Part shown: in pieces, positions 22,521 to 31,292 of the stretch
How the letters are laid out: each line of letters begins with the position of its first letter
How positions within the stretch are numbered: the stretch's first letter is position 1
Origin: Streptomyces viridochromogenes
Lineage (GTDB): Bacteria; Actinomycetota; Actinomycetes; Streptomycetales; Streptomycetaceae
NCBI RefSeq assembly: GCF_001270495.1
Contig: NZ_LGUR01000201.1
Coordinates: 1-64,000, forward strand
DNA: 64,000 nucleotides
Direction of reading: 5' to 3'
The notes under the pieces: generated by a model
The model's input: only the letters and a program-made list of their open reading frames with translations
The model's database searches: none
What the model was told of the DNA's origin: nothing
Translations under genes and position numbers: made by a program

Positions 22521-22762
22521 CCAGGTGGTTCGGCCGGAGACAGCGGATCCGGGAGAGTCGCCAGCTGCTCGGCCAACCCGCCCGGCGCGGCGAAGGCGCC
22601 GCTGCGGGTGCCCTGGAATCCGAACGTCCGGCGGCCGCCGGGGGAGATGCCGCTCGGCGCGCTGGATATGCGGGCGAGTTGCACGGGAGTGCCGCGATGG
22701 GGCCCGCTTCACCTGCCCTGGTTGCCGGGGACGGGCAACCAGGGTGAGGGCGGGGCGGTCGG

Positions 22763-23469
22763 TCAGGAGGCGGGTGTGACACGAGTGCCGGTGGCCGAGT
22801 CTCCGGACTCCTTGACGTGATACATGAGCTTTTCGCCGCTGTAGAAGTGGAAGGTCAGTGTCACCAGTTCGCCGTCGCGCAGCGCGTCCAGGAATTCGGG
22901 GGTCAGGACGATCGTGTCGTTCGGGTAGTCAGGCTTGAAGGACTTGTTGAACTCCTGGTACGGAGTCCAGTCGGTCTGGCCGGCGTTGCTGCCGTCGCCG
23001 TACCTGGCCTCCATGGTTGCCGCCCCGTCACCCCTGTACTGGGTGGGGATGGGTCGAGCGCCCAGTCGACGACCTCCTTGACGCGGCTCATGTACGCGGC
23101 GTCGACGGCTTAGGGGGCGGTGGCGGACTGGTGGTCGGACCAGGTCACCGGGATCCGGACGCTGCGGATACCCTCCCCGCGGATGGTGGTGAACAGGTCC
23201 CGGGTGACCTTCGGGTTGCCCCAGTTCTCCTCGTGGGGAATGGCGTCCAGGGTGTTGCCCAGGTTCCAGCTGGGCTGCATCGCGGCGACGGCGTCCATGG
23301 CGCGGGCCGGAACTCTGACGGTGGACCGTGTCGGCTCCGCCGCGTGGTCGGTCGCGGCGGTCGAGGTGCCGCCGGCCAGTCCCAGCATGACGGCGAGGAC
23401 CGGGAACAGGGGGGCCAGGCGGCTGGTGCCGCGGCTGCGGTGGTGCGCGGGTTGCCGTAGGTCCCGCAT
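22763..23469 (-). pseudogene. Decayed secreted GH5 endoglucanase with CBM_X2 domain
   Basis: The minus strand starts well: GTG-free ATG at 23469, a signal-like segment (LAPLFPVLAVMLGLAGGTST), then the GH5 opening AAMQPSWNLGNTLDAI and SVRIPVTWSDHQSATAP. There the frame meets TAA at 23110-23112 where Tyr is expected; beyond it AVDAAYMSRVKEVVDWALD continues in frame. Just after, the whole barrel (with both catalytic Glu) is deleted, and another frame runs ARYGDGSNAGQTDWTPYQEF to LTPEFLDALRDGE and TFHFYSGEK, a C-terminal CBM_X2/cellulose-binding part. So a nonsense mutation plus a large internal deletion. It follows the GH43 gene with a 38-base gap and was probably the last gene of the GH36-GH43 operon. 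Confidence 0.8.
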
Positions 23470-23507
23470 GTGTGGGCCCTTTCGGTTGGTCGTGCCCTTC
23501 GGTCGGT

Positions 23508-25019
23508 TCAGCCTTCGAGGGGCTCGTAGTCGAACCAGTCGAAGTGGACGGTGCCTGCAGCCGCGTACATGCCGATGACGCGGCCGGTGAAGCCGCCGGC
23601 GACCTCGGTCGACAGGTAACGGCCGTCGAGGGCCGCGAGTTCGGTGAACGTGCCGTCGGGTTGCTCGATGCCGAGGGAGACGATGTCGGGTCCGGTGCGC
23701 GGTCCGTGCGGAGGCGGTGGGTCCGAGATGGTGAGGGCGAGGACCAGTGGCCCTGCGGGTACGGCTTGTTGGGCCACGACCGTGCGCAGGGAGCCGACGC
23801 GCGCGATCACCCGTACCTCCGTCCCGGACGCCTCGATCGCGTAGTGGTGCCGCTCGTCGAGTCGGACGGCGAGGCCGCCGCGACCCGCTGCCGGGTCGAT
23901 CAGGGTGCGGGCCCGGCAGGTGAGGTGCTGCTGGCGGCGGCCGGTGAAGACGACGTCGGGCTCGTCCAGGGAGGCACCCCGGGCGTGGAGCGTCAGCCAT
24001 CCGGGGCGCTGTTTGGTGGTGCACAGCTCGGCGGGGCGGTCCCGCACGGAGATCCAGGCCGGCCCGAGTTCGCTGAGCTCGAAGTCGTCGCGCCCTTCCT
24101 CGACGGGGACGGGGGAGAGCGGCCACGGGAGCGTGGAGAGGTCCGTGCCGACCTCGCCGACGACGGGCCAGTCGTCCTCCCAGGTCACGGGTGCCAGGAA
24201 GGTCTCGCGGCCGAGCACGTGCCAGCCGGGGGTGCCGCCGCGCGGCCGTACGCCGAGGAAGACCATCCACCACGAGCCGTCGGGGCCCTGGACCAGGTCG
24301 GCGTGGCCGGTGTTCTGGATGGGGTGGTCGGTGCCGCGGTGGGTGAGAACGGGGTTGGCCGGGCACGGCTCGAAGGGGCCGGTCGGCGCTGGGCCGCGGG
24401 CGATGGACACGCCGTGGCCGCGTTCGGTGCCGCCCTCGGCGATGAGCAGGTACCAGTAGTCGCCGATCCGGTAGAGGTGCGGTGCCTCCGGGGCCTTGGC
24501 GCCGGGGCCGCCGGACCAGAGCCCCTGCGGTGTGCCGTACGTCTGCCCGGTGGACGGGTCGAGGCGGACCTGTGCGACCCCGGCGACGGTGCACCAGCAG
24601 GTGCCGTCCTTGTCCCAGGCCAGGTCGGGATCGATGCCCGGTACGCCCGGCGCCCGGATCGGATCCGACCATGGTCCGGCCGGGTCGGTGGCGGTGACGA
24701 TCAGGTTGCCGCCGCCCTCGCTGCAGTTGGTGACGATCAGCCAGAAGCGGCCGTCGTGGTGGCGCAGGGTGGGGGCGTAGATGCCGCCCGAGGACGGCAT
24801 GGAGGCCGGCAGACGCAACTGCTCCGGCCGGTCCAGGGCGTTGCCGATCTGCCGCCAGTGCACGAGGTCGCGGCTGTGGAAGAGGGGTACGCCGGGGAAG
24901 TACTCGAAGCTGGAGCAGGCGAGGTAGTAGTCGTCCCTGACCCGGCAGATGCTCGGATCGGGGTGGAACCCGGGGAGCACGGGGTTGGTGGCGCGGGCGG
25001 GCTGGTTCTGGGCGGGCAC
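23508..25019 (-). CDS. Cytoplasmic GH43 beta-xylosidase/arabinofuranosidase
   Basis: 503-residue GH43_11-like enzyme without a signal peptide, so it acts on imported oligosaccharides. The GTG start at 25019 is preceded by AAAGGACGACC. Visible: base Asp in NPVLPGFHPDPSICRV, Asp in GVPGIDPDLAWDKDG, acid Glu in AKAPEAPHLYRIG and GHADLVQGPDGSWW. A C-terminal beta-sandwich (about residues 325-503, FELSELGPAW... to HFDWFDYEPLEG) is typical of GH43_11 beta-xylosidases. It follows the GH36 gene by 41 bases; the two form an operon with the GH5 remnant. Confidence 0.9.
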   Translation of the reverse strand: MPAQNQPARATNPVLPGFHPDPSICRVRDDYYLACSSFEYFPGVPLFHSRDLVHWRQIGNALDRPEQLRLPASMPSSGGIYAPTLRHHDGRFWLIVTNCSEGGGNLIVTATDPAGPWSDPIRAPGVPGIDPDLAWDKDGTCWCTVAGVAQVRLDPSTGQTYGTPQGLWSGGPGAKAPEAPHLYRIGDYWYLLIAEGGTERGHGVSIARGPAPTGPFEPCPANPVLTHRGTDHPIQNTGHADLVQGPDGSWWMVFLGVRPRGGTPGWHVLGRETFLAPVTWEDDWPVVGEVGTDLSTLPWPLSPVPVEEGRDDFELSELGPAWISVRDRPAELCTTKQRPGWLTLHARGASLDEPDVVFTGRRQQHLTCRARTLIDPAAGRGGLAVRLDERHHYAIEASGTEVRVIARVGSLRTVVAQQAVPAGPLVLALTISDPPPPHGPRTGPDIVSLGIEQPDGTFTELAALDGRYLSTEVAGGFTGRVIGMYAAAGTVHFDWFDYEPLEG

Positions 25020-25060
25020 CCTTGGTCGTCCTTTCGTCGGGTGGGCAGCGGGGGCGGCAC

Positions 25061-27196
25061 TCAGCGAGCGTCCGGCTCCGTGCGGGAGATGCGGAGCAGC
25101 GCCGCGGAGGGCGCGGTGGGCAGGGTCACGGTGAGGTCGGCGGTGTCCCGGTTCCAGACGGCAACGGTCTGACCCGCGGCGGGGTACAGCACCTCGGCAC
25201 GGGCCGCGCCGCCCGCCTGTTCGGGCAGCCGAAGGGTGGTGGTGGCCGCACCGCCTGGGCGGCGCCAGACAGTGAGGTAGGTGGTGGCGGGGGTGTGCAG
25301 GGCCAGGGCGATCCAGGGGTCGTCCCAGCCGGGAAGGCCGAGCGGCCAGGACGGCACGGCCTCCGCCAGGTCGGCGCGGATGGTCTTGTATGCGGCGACC
25401 GCCTCGTGGACCAGGGCGCGGGCCTCGGGCCCCAGTTCGGGCAAGTGGCCGGAGAGGTGGATGCGGCCGAGGAGGGCGCTCACCATGGTGAAGGCGACCT
25501 CGTCGAGGGAGTCCTCCGGCTGCGGATAGGCCCACACGGCGCCCTGCTCGGGGGTGACGGCGGTGGGCGCGGAAGCCGCGATGGGCGCGTAGAGCTGCAG
25601 GTTCTGCTGGTCGCTGGTGGACTGCAGTTGCAGCCGCGACAGCAGGGCGTGGTCCCAGCGCATGCCACCCGAGGCGCAGTTCTCCACCACCAGCTGCGGA
25701 TGGCGGTCCAGGATGCCGTCGAGCCAGTCGAGGTGCGCCCGGTTGTGGCCGAGCAGACCGGCGCCCGGGGCCTCGCCGGGGTGGGCGCTGGTGCCCGAGC
25801 CGGGGTCGATGTTGTGGTCGAGCTTGAGATAGCCGACGCCCCACTCGCCCACCAGGCGGTCCACGACCTGGTCCAGGTGGGCACGGGCGGCGGGGTGGCG
25901 CAGGTCCAGGTGGTGCCGGCCGGTCTCCGTGAGGCGGACGCCGTCGCGGCGGAAGAACGCCTCGTCGGGCAGGGACTTGGCCATGGGGCTGTGCACGCCG
26001 ATGACTTCCGGCTCCAGCCACCGGCCGGGGACCATGCCGCGCTCCCGGATGCGGTCCAGCACCTCGTGGATCCCCTTCTCGCCGGGGAAGCGGGAGGCGG
26101 CCGGTTCCCAGGCGCCGACGGTGGTCCACCAGCCGCCGTTGTCGCCGTCGTACCAGCCCGCGTCGATGACGAAGTACTCAGCGCCGGCCTCGGCCGCCGC
26201 GTCGATCAGCGGCAGTAGCTTGTCGGTGGTGGGGTCGCCCATCAGGCAGTTCATGTAGTCGTTGAAGATGACGGGCAGACGCCGGTGGTCGGCGTGCGGG
26301 CGGCGGTGGGCGCGTCGGTAGCGGGTCAGCGCGGCGAACGCGGCGTCGGGGCCGCCGTCGGCGCTGAAGGACAGGGCGGCGGGTACGGTGCGGAAGGCGG
26401 CGCCGGGTTCCAGGGGGTGGCGCCAGCCGTGGTGGGCGTCGGTGGGCCCGAACAGTGCCACGTAGGCGGCCCGGTCGTGCTCTTGGCACTCCCAGCGCCA
26501 GCCGCCGCCGTTGTGCTCGATCTGCCACACCCAACTGCGGCCGGTACGCCGGTCCGTGAGGCCGCCCATGGGCAGGTGTCCGCAACTGGACCAGGTGCCC
26601 TGGCCGTTCAGGGCGAAGCCGGCCTTGCCGTGCCCGTACTTCACGTGTCCGCTGACGCCGGGTGTGGTCCGGCGCATCGGCTGCCGCTGCCAGCGGCACT
26701 CGGCGAGCCAGTCGTTCTCCGCCCACAGCAGGTCCGCGGCGTCGACGGCCGCCGGATCCTGCGGAGTGAGGCAGCCCACCGTGAGCGAGCTGACCGACTC
26801 CAGGTGCAGTGTGGTCCGCCCTTCGTTGCGCAGGGTCACTTCGCTGCGGAGCACGGCGATGCCGTCAGGCGACCGGTAGACCACCTCCGCGGCCAACCCG
26901 GTTTCCGGGTCGTGGAGATACACGGTCAGCGTGTGCCAGTCGCCGTCGCGGGCCGCGCGGTGGGCCCGGTGGCGCAGCCGCCCGCCGAGAGCGGTCCCGA
27001 TCAGACGGCTGCCCGACCAGCCGCGGCCCTGCCCTGCGGCCGTCACCTCCACCAGCGGCAGGGACGCACCGGGGTCCCCGCCCGCTTCGCCGGGCAGTCC
27101 GAGATGCGTCAGACGGGCGCTGCCGTCGTCGCCGAGGACGAACTCGAGATGCAGGGCGTCGTGACCCCAGCGGAAGCTCCGCTGTTCGTTCTCCAT
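25061..27196 (-). CDS. Cytoplasmic GH36 alpha-galactosidase
   Basis: Retaining alpha-galactosidase of 711 residues, no signal peptide. The ATG at 27196 follows GGAAAGGAC. The N-terminal beta-supersandwich is followed by the barrel: FNDYMNCLMGDPT, YFVIDAGWY, GRWLEPEVIG, nucleophile Asp in VGYLKLDHNID, VENCASGG and acid/base Asp in LQSTSDQQN; a short beta domain ends the protein. Together with GH43 it would process galactosylated oligomers after uptake. The gap before it (124 bases to the GH12 stop) contains the GH12 terminator, so its promoter must lie in a very short space. Confidence 0.92.
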   Translation of the reverse strand: MENEQRSFRWGHDALHLEFVLGDDGSARLTHLGLPGEAGGDPGASLPLVEVTAAGQGRGWSGSRLIGTALGGRLRHRAHRAARDGDWHTLTVYLHDPETGLAAEVVYRSPDGIAVLRSEVTLRNEGRTTLHLESVSSLTVGCLTPQDPAAVDAADLLWAENDWLAECRWQRQPMRRTTPGVSGHVKYGHGKAGFALNGQGTWSSCGHLPMGGLTDRRTGRSWVWQIEHNGGGWRWECQEHDRAAYVALFGPTDAHHGWRHPLEPGAAFRTVPAALSFSADGGPDAAFAALTRYRRAHRRPHADHRRLPVIFNDYMNCLMGDPTTDKLLPLIDAAAEAGAEYFVIDAGWYDGDNGGWWTTVGAWEPAASRFPGEKGIHEVLDRIRERGMVPGRWLEPEVIGVHSPMAKSLPDEAFFRRDGVRLTETGRHHLDLRHPAARAHLDQVVDRLVGEWGVGYLKLDHNIDPGSGTSAHPGEAPGAGLLGHNRAHLDWLDGILDRHPQLVVENCASGGMRWDHALLSRLQLQSTSDQQNLQLYAPIAASAPTAVTPEQGAVWAYPQPEDSLDEVAFTMVSALLGRIHLSGHLPELGPEARALVHEAVAAYKTIRADLAEAVPSWPLGLPGWDDPWIALALHTPATTYLTVWRRPGGAATTTLRLPEQAGGAARAEVLYPAAGQTVAVWNRDTADLTVTLPTAPSAALLRISRTEPDAR

Positions 27197-27248
27197 GGTG
27201 TCCTTTCCAGGTCAATGGCCGGGCCGTGGGCCGGTGTCTCGGTACAGG

Positions 27249-27282
27249 CCGTGCTCGCCGTCGAACTCGACGGCGAGCACGG
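27249..27282 (-). terminator. Strong hairpin after the GH12 gene
   Basis: CCGTGCTCGCCGTC (27249-27262) and GACGGCGAGCACGG (27269-27282) form a perfect 14-bp stem around GAACTC, 38 bases after the GH12 stop. Confidence 0.85.
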
Positions 27283-27320
27283 TGGTGTGCGGCGCGGTGA
27301 TGCACAAGGGCAGCGCGGCG

Positions 27321-28037
27321 TCAGAAGCCCACGGCGCCCCAGGAGTGAGCCGTGTAGTCGCCCGGCCCGAACTCCCAGCCGGCCATGACGCTGTTGAGGT
27401 AGTGGTCGTTGGTGTAGAGGCCCTTGTTCTTGCCGTAGTCGAAGAACGGGGTGAGGCTGCCGGACCACCAGCCGGACCTGCTCCTGTCCAGGAAGCTGAG
27501 GGTGTGGTCGCCGTTCGGCCAGTTGTAGTCGTAGATGTCCCAGCTGCGGCCGCCCAGGCTGACGTTGGTCACGGTCGGGATCGCGTTGCCGTTCCCGTCG
27601 TAGCGGTCGGCCAGCGGCTGGGTGTTGGACCAGTTGAGCCAGATCATCAGCTCGGTCTTGGAGTTGCGGTTGTTCGGCTCGGGGTAGGGGTCGATGAAGA
27701 TGTCGTACGTGGCGTTGTAGCGCGAGCCGGACTTCGGCCACGCCGACTGGCTGAACCACGAGTTGTTGTTGGGGTTTACGGCTCCGATCTTCTTGGGGAG
27801 TGTGGTCACCGGGGACGACCAGCCCCAGTCCTTGCCGTTGACCATGGCGACGAAGCCGGTGCCGGTCGAGGAGTTCACACCCCAGGAGTTGTCGTTGCCG
27901 TACCACGTCGAGGCGTTGCCGCCGGTCGCGTAGTGCTTGAACCAGTACGTCTGTGACGCTGCCACTGCCGAGTTCGGCAGGGTGAAGACGAGAGCCAGAG
28001 CCGCGAGAAGCGCGGCCCAGCCGGTACGGAATTTCAT
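27321..28037 (-). CDS. Secreted GH12 endoglucanase/xyloglucanase
   Basis: 238-residue retaining endo-beta-1,4-glucanase. The ATG at 28037 follows GGAGGG and starts a Sec signal (MKFRTGWAALLAALALVF, cleavage near AVAAS). Nucleophile Glu is in SKTELMIWLNW and the acid/base Glu in SVMAGWEFGPGDY near the C-terminus; no binding module. GH12 members cut cellulose, mixed-linkage glucan or xyloglucan; the GH74 neighbour favours xyloglucan. It lies about 136 bases after the GH74 stop on the same strand. Confidence 0.9.
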   Translation of the reverse strand: MKFRTGWAALLAALALVFTLPNSAVAASQTYWFKHYATGGNASTWYGNDNSWGVNSSTGTGFVAMVNGKDWGWSSPVTTLPKKIGAVNPNNNSWFSQSAWPKSGSRYNATYDIFIDPYPEPNNRNSKTELMIWLNWSNTQPLADRYDGNGNAIPTVTNVSLGGRSWDIYDYNWPNGDHTLSFLDRSRSGWWSGSLTPFFDYGKNKGLYTNDHYLNSVMAGWEFGPGDYTAHSWGAVGF

Positions 28038-28173
28038 CAGCCCTCCGGAATGTGTGCTGAGTGGGGGGATCACACAGGAGAGGAGAAGTCGGTCGTCCTG
28101 CCCTGGCGGCAGGGCTACGTCGGTCTCCCCTTCGGGACGGCGGGTGCGGAGCGGGGCGGCCGGGAGCCGAACC

Positions 28174-30543
28174 TCACTTCGGATCGCCGTAGATGACTCC
28201 GCGTCCGTTCGTCCCGAAGTAGACGCGACCGTAGATCCGGGGGTCTCCGGTCATGGTGTTGCCGGTCCAGGCGTACTGGTGCCGGTCGTCGTTGATGCGG
28301 ACCCAGCGCCGGCCCGCGTCGTCGGACCGGAAGATGCCGCGCACGCCGTGGATCTTGGAGCTGGTGTAGACGGCGGGGTACGGGGCGCCGGGTGCGGCCT
28401 TGCCGAATCCGACGACGTCGCCCTCGTCCACGGCCTCGAACCTGGTGAACGACGCTCCGGAGCCGGTCGACCGCCACAGCCCGTACGGTGTGGGGGTGGC
28501 GGGCTTGTTGGTGCCGCCGGCCAGCCAGATGTCGCCCTCGTGGCCGGGAACCGGCTTGAACCGGACGTTCCCGGCCGTGGGCAGACCGGTTGCCGCCGTG
28601 GCCGTGAAACTCTTTCCGGCGTCCGTGCTGAGGTAGAAGACACCTGAGTCGTAGGCGTAGAACTTCGCCGGGTTCACCCGGTCCGAGCGCACCGAAACCC
28701 CGGCCGGCAGCCCCTTCGAAGCCGTCCAGGTCGCTCCGTGGTCGTCGGACCAGCTGACCGGCGCACCGGCCGGTGACCAGACGATCCGCTTGCCGTCGGC
28801 GCTGATGGCGACGGCCTGGTCTTCGACTCCGGGCCCGGTGACGCCGGACGGCTCACTGCCCGACGGCTTCCAGGTGTCGCCGCTGTCGGTGGAGATGGCG
28901 AAGTGCTGGGTCCAGCCGCTGGTGGGATGGCCGACCCGCACGAGGGTGTGAGGCGCCAGCTCCGCATAGTCCAGGGCAGGGGTCCCGCCGAAGGTCGGGC
29001 TGTCGTACATCTTCGGGGCCTTGCGGAAGTCCGTGTGCCGAAAGCCGCCGACATCGCCCACGCCGGAGAAGAGGTGTGCGCGACCGGCGGGCGGGCTGAT
29101 CACACACATGACAGCGGTTTCCTCCAGCCCCTGGGCCCGCACGGAGATGTGCACCGTGCCGCCGCTGTCCCAGTCCGTCAGGTTGTCGGCGCCGTAGATC
29201 GTCGCTCCGGTGCCGTACATGAAGTGGTCGGAGTCGAAGGGGTCGATCTGGACGGACTCCATCATCCAGCCCAGCTTGGGGGTCATCTCGGGCAGCGACG
29301 GCGAGGCGTTCCAGGTCAGCCAGGGGGCGACGGAGATGTCGATGTCGTAGCGCAGGGTGCGCTCGGAATCCGTGCCCAGTTCCCACGCGGGGGTCCAGCT
29401 CGCGCCGCCGTCGGTGGAGCGGAAGAGGAGGCAGTCGGGGGACCACTTGACCTGGGTGGACACCATCAGGGTGTCCGGGTTCTGCCGGTCGATGGTCAGG
29501 CCGCTGTAACCGTACTGGTTGTCGTCGCTGGTGGAGGGGACCGGGCTGATGCGGGTCCAGGTGCCGGTAGCGGTGTCCAGCTTCCAGACGTCGCCCTTGG
29601 AGCCGTCGTAGGGGCCGGCGGTGTCGCTGGTCGCCAGGTACAGGTAGCCGCCGACGTGGTCGAAGACCGCGTGGTGCGGGATGAAGCCGGTGGGCTGCCC
29701 GGGGACGCGTTCCCAGGTCGCTCCCGCGTCGGTCGACCGGTACAGGATGTTCTCCTTGTCGGCCACGGTGACGTAGAGGGTCCGGGTGGCCTTCCCCGCT
29801 CTGCCGGTGCGCTTGTCGAAGACGACTTGCAGCACGCCCAGGTTGTCGCCGTTGTATCCGTCGGGGTCGGTGGGGTCGATGACGAAGTTGCCGACGTTGG
29901 GGAAGTCGGCCACCTTCGCAAAGGTCTTGCCGTGGTCGGTGCTGCGCCACAGCCCGTGGCCCCCGCGCACTCCCAGGTAGAGGATCCTGTTGCGGTTGGG
30001 GTCGATCACCAGCCGCTCGCCGATGCCCCGGCCGGGCATGTTGCCGCCCAGCCGGAACGGCAGGGGAGTGGCCTTCCAGGTGCGGCCGCGGTCGGTCGAG
30101 CGCAGGATCGCCGCCATGCTCGGGTCCCACTCGGGGAGGGTGTAGGTGCCCGCCGCCAGGTAGACGCGGTCGGGGTCGACCTCGTCGGTGGCGATGCTGA
30201 TGATGCCGGTGTGTCCGTACTCGTCCCAGCCGATCCAGTCGGTGAGGGGGATCCACCGCCGGGACGCCGTGTCGAGGCGGTAGGCGCCGCCGATGTCGGT
30301 GCGCGCGTACACCAGTCCGGGCTCACGCTGGTTGAAGACGATGCCGGTGACGAAGCCGCCGCCGACTATCTCGGCGTTGCGGAAGGTGTAGGGCGTGTGC
30401 CGGACCTTCCCGGCCACGCGGGCGGATGTGGCGGATGTGACGGGTGCGGCGGAGGCACCGGAGGGGGCGAGCAGGGGGAGTGCGGCCGTGGCCGCCCCGG
30501 TGGCCAGCAGGCCTCGGCGGGAGAGGCGCGGGGCATGGGTCAT
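28174..30543 (-). CDS. Secreted GH74 xyloglucanase (third of three)
   Basis: 789 residues. A Tat signal (RLSRRGLLATGAATAAL, cleavage near GASAAP) starts at the ATG at 30543, which overlaps the stop codon of the 96-residue ORF upstream (ATGA), so translation is probably coupled. GH74 repeats run throughout; catalytic Asp in YARTDIGGAYRL and in SGVGDVGGFRHTD. It has an insertion relative to the first GH74 (after WIGWDEYGHTG) and lacks CBM13. A LacI-type operator stands upstream of the coupled pair. Confidence 0.92.
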   Translation of the reverse strand: MTHAPRLSRRGLLATGAATAALPLLAPSGASAAPVTSATSARVAGKVRHTPYTFRNAEIVGGGFVTGIVFNQREPGLVYARTDIGGAYRLDTASRRWIPLTDWIGWDEYGHTGIISIATDEVDPDRVYLAAGTYTLPEWDPSMAAILRSTDRGRTWKATPLPFRLGGNMPGRGIGERLVIDPNRNRILYLGVRGGHGLWRSTDHGKTFAKVADFPNVGNFVIDPTDPDGYNGDNLGVLQVVFDKRTGRAGKATRTLYVTVADKENILYRSTDAGATWERVPGQPTGFIPHHAVFDHVGGYLYLATSDTAGPYDGSKGDVWKLDTATGTWTRISPVPSTSDDNQYGYSGLTIDRQNPDTLMVSTQVKWSPDCLLFRSTDGGASWTPAWELGTDSERTLRYDIDISVAPWLTWNASPSLPEMTPKLGWMMESVQIDPFDSDHFMYGTGATIYGADNLTDWDSGGTVHISVRAQGLEETAVMCVISPPAGRAHLFSGVGDVGGFRHTDFRKAPKMYDSPTFGGTPALDYAELAPHTLVRVGHPTSGWTQHFAISTDSGDTWKPSGSEPSGVTGPGVEDQAVAISADGKRIVWSPAGAPVSWSDDHGATWTASKGLPAGVSVRSDRVNPAKFYAYDSGVFYLSTDAGKSFTATAATGLPTAGNVRFKPVPGHEGDIWLAGGTNKPATPTPYGLWRSTGSGASFTRFEAVDEGDVVGFGKAAPGAPYPAVYTSSKIHGVRGIFRSDDAGRRWVRINDDRHQYAWTGNTMTGDPRIYGRVYFGTNGRGVIYGDPK

Positions 30544-30830
30544 GACGGGTCCTTGCCTTTCGGGTGCGGGTCCGTACGGGGCCTGCGCACAAGCCGCGGT
30601 CCGGCCGGCCGGCTCCAGTAGGAGATTCCGTAGGCCTCGTCCGGCGCGCCGAGGGTGCCGGACGTGCCGTAGGTGTTCCCGCCGGCGGGCTGCATGTTGA
30701 TCGTGGTGCCCAGCGCCCGGGACACGGTCTGGTAGTCCTCGTTGGCGGCGGGCAGCGGTGAGAGGGAGGCGGCGCCCGCCACGCCGGCGGCTGTTCGCAG
30801 GACGACTCGGCGGTTCATCTCACTGCTCAT
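30540..30830 (-). CDS. Small Tat-like secreted ORF coupled to GH74, 96 residues
   Basis: The ATG at 30830 is preceded by AAGGG and opens MSSEMNRRVVLRTAAGVAGA, a Tat-like leader ending near PLPAA. The remaining ~65 residues (ALGTTINMQPAGGNTYGTSG...DEAYGISYWSRP) match no family I recognise. The stop TGA overlaps the GH74 start. It may be the truncated 5' end of a larger exported protein retained as a leader for GH74 expression, or a genuine small secreted protein. Its operator lies about 97 bases upstream. Confidence 0.5.
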   Translation of the reverse strand: MSSEMNRRVVLRTAAGVAGAASLSPLPAANEDYQTVSRALGTTINMQPAGGNTYGTSGTLGAPDEAYGISYWSRPAGPRLVRRPRTDPHPKGKDPS

Positions 30831-30926
30831 GTCGTTGCGGCCCTTCGTTTGCGTCGATCCGACCGGCGGGCGGGCAGACGCTGCGTCGTCCGGTGGTCTC
30901 ATGTCCGGAGGGCGGCAGCCAACCGA

Positions 30927-30942
30927 GTCGATGCGCTTCGAC
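30927..30942. promoter_or_regulatory. LacI-type operator before the small ORF-GH74 unit
   Basis: GTCGATGCGCTTCGAC, one mismatch from the palindrome GTCGAAGCGCTTCGAC. It faces a second, perfect copy at 31172 across the divergent intergenic region. Confidence 0.7.
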
Positions 30943-31171
30943 GTTTCGGTGAGACTAAGGCCGTGTTTCCGGGGGCGACAACGGCCCGTCAAGGTCACTT
31001 TTCGATAACAGGCACGGTCGGGTGTGAGGGCACGCACCGCCCTCCATGCGGCTTTGTCCCATGTGAGCTGGCCTTCTAGGTGAACTCTCAAAAAGGAACG
31101 CCGACGCCGGAAGAACGGCTCGCGACGGCTGGGCGACCTGTGATTGACACACGACTCAGCGTCATGTCAAC

Positions 31172-31187
31172 GTCGAAGCGCTTCGAC
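31172..31187. promoter_or_regulatory. Perfect LacI-type palindrome before GH3
   Basis: GTCGAAGCGCTTCGAC, a perfect 16-bp palindrome 106 bases upstream of the GH3 start codon. With 30927 it brackets the divergent promoter region, so one regulator probably controls both GH74 and GH3. Confidence 0.75.
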
Positions 31188-31292
31188 TCCTTCTGCGACA
31201 GTGCGATCGACAAAAGCCGTACGCCGCCCGGCTCCGCAGTCGCCAACGCTTCCCGCGCCTTCTCCGTCGACCTCCTGCAAGGGACTTCTCAG

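Noticed and set aside
23110..24672. Large minus-strand frame spanning GH43 and the GH5 start
   Set aside because: Only its last ~120 codons (the GH5 remnant) are meaningful; the rest is out of frame with GH43 and Pro/Arg-rich.
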